Part shown: one piece after another, positions 17,504 through 17,970 of the stretch
Numbering within the stretch: the first letter of the stretch is position 1
Layout of the letters: every line of letters starts with the position of its first letter
Assembly (NCBI GenBank): GCA_026770575.1
Contig: MU657189.1
Coordinates: forward strand, 38,546 to 56,515
Direction: 5' to 3'
DNA length: 17,970 nucleotides
Source of the DNA: Pelagophyceae sp. CCMP2097
Taxonomy: Eukaryota; Sar; Pelagophyceae
The notes under the pieces: model-generated
What the model was told of the DNA's origin: nothing
What the model saw: the letters and a program-made list of their open reading frames with translations, nothing else
Database searches by the model: none
Made by a program: the position numbers and the translations under genes

Positions 17504-17970
17504 GGCGGCGCAGCCGCCTTATGATGCCGCCGCATACGGCGCAGCCGCCTTATGCTGCCGCCGCAGACGGCGCGGCCGCCTTATGCTGCCGCCGCCGACG
17601 AGTCACCTGCGCCTTTTGCCGCTGCTTCCGGCGCAACCGCCTCATGCTGTCGCCGTAGACTGCGCAGCTGCCGCATGCGGCGTAGTTGCTTTTTGCTGCC
17701 GCTGCTCACGGTAAATCCGTCACAGGCGTCGCAGCTGCCTCATGCAGCCGTCGCAGGCGGCGCATCCTTCTTTTGCCTATGCTTGCGAGCAGCCGCAGCA
17801 GGCGGCGCAGTCGCCTTATGCAGCCGCCGCAGTCGACGAAGCCGCCTTACGCAGCCGCCGCAGTCAGCGCATCAGCCTTTTGCCGCTTCTTGCGGCGCAT
17901 CTGCAGCAGGCGGCGCAACCGCCTTTTGGCGTTGCCGTCCGCGCAGCAGCCGCATCAGGCAGCGAAGCCG
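17504..17970. repeat. 31-bp GCC-rich minisatellite running off the window end
   Basis: CAGCCGCCTTATG (or CGGCCGCCTTATG) recurs at 17511, 17542 and 17573, exactly 31 bp apart, each followed by ATGCTGCCGCCGC-type sequence. Beyond about 17600 the units become degenerate but keep GCCGC / GGCGCA / CTTATGC elements to the last base. A 31-bp period breaks the reading frame every unit, so the array is non-coding. Confidence 0.88.

Overview
This window is nuclear DNA from a eukaryote. It holds three spliced protein-coding genes with GT-AG introns, separated by stretches packed with inverted-repeat transposon remnants and minisatellites. GC-rich coding sequence, no operons, and introns full of short repeats suggest a marine microalga, perhaps a stramenopile such as a pelagophyte, or a haptophyte. 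The lineage is an inference, not something the sequence proves.

Layout. Positions 1-812 hold degenerate ~42-48 bp repeats and unassigned sequence. Positions 813-1561 are an inverted-repeat element with a second, 147-bp inverted-repeat element nested inside it. Around 1876-1957 are two tRNA T-arm-like motifs on the minus strand. Positions 2729-8365 (minus) are a complete 11-exon PA2G4/EBP1 gene, reconstructed exon by exon into 408 residues. Two of its introns (2,014 and 1,541 nt) are large and filled with variants of a palindromic GGCCGTTG-type motif, including five exact-length 47-bp tandem copies. Positions 8741-9813 (minus) are a 3-exon multi-pass membrane protein of unknown function. Positions 10557-12145 are a transposon-like element (E1 copy a) split by a second element with TA target duplication (E2, 10609-11896). 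Positions 12333-13157 (plus) are a 2-exon gamma-glutamylcyclotransferase-like gene with a signal peptide.

The right third is repeat-dominated. Positions 13638-14355 are an 18-bp palindromic array that is nearly open in one frame. Positions 15064-15732 are a third inverted-repeat element (E3), which abuts a second E1 copy (15742-16098). That E1 copy interrupts a minus-strand retroelement-like nuclease remnant. A partial plus-strand ORF with an SGELRTF motif follows (16458-16885), and the window ends in a 31-bp GC-rich array.

The genes do not form a pathway. PA2G4 acts at ribosomes, the cyclotransferase-like protein is probably secretory, and the membrane protein is unassigned. The main interest lies in the layered transposons, the intron-restricted palindromic motif, and the recurring GTGCG splice donor. 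I found no convincing new defence or biosynthetic system.
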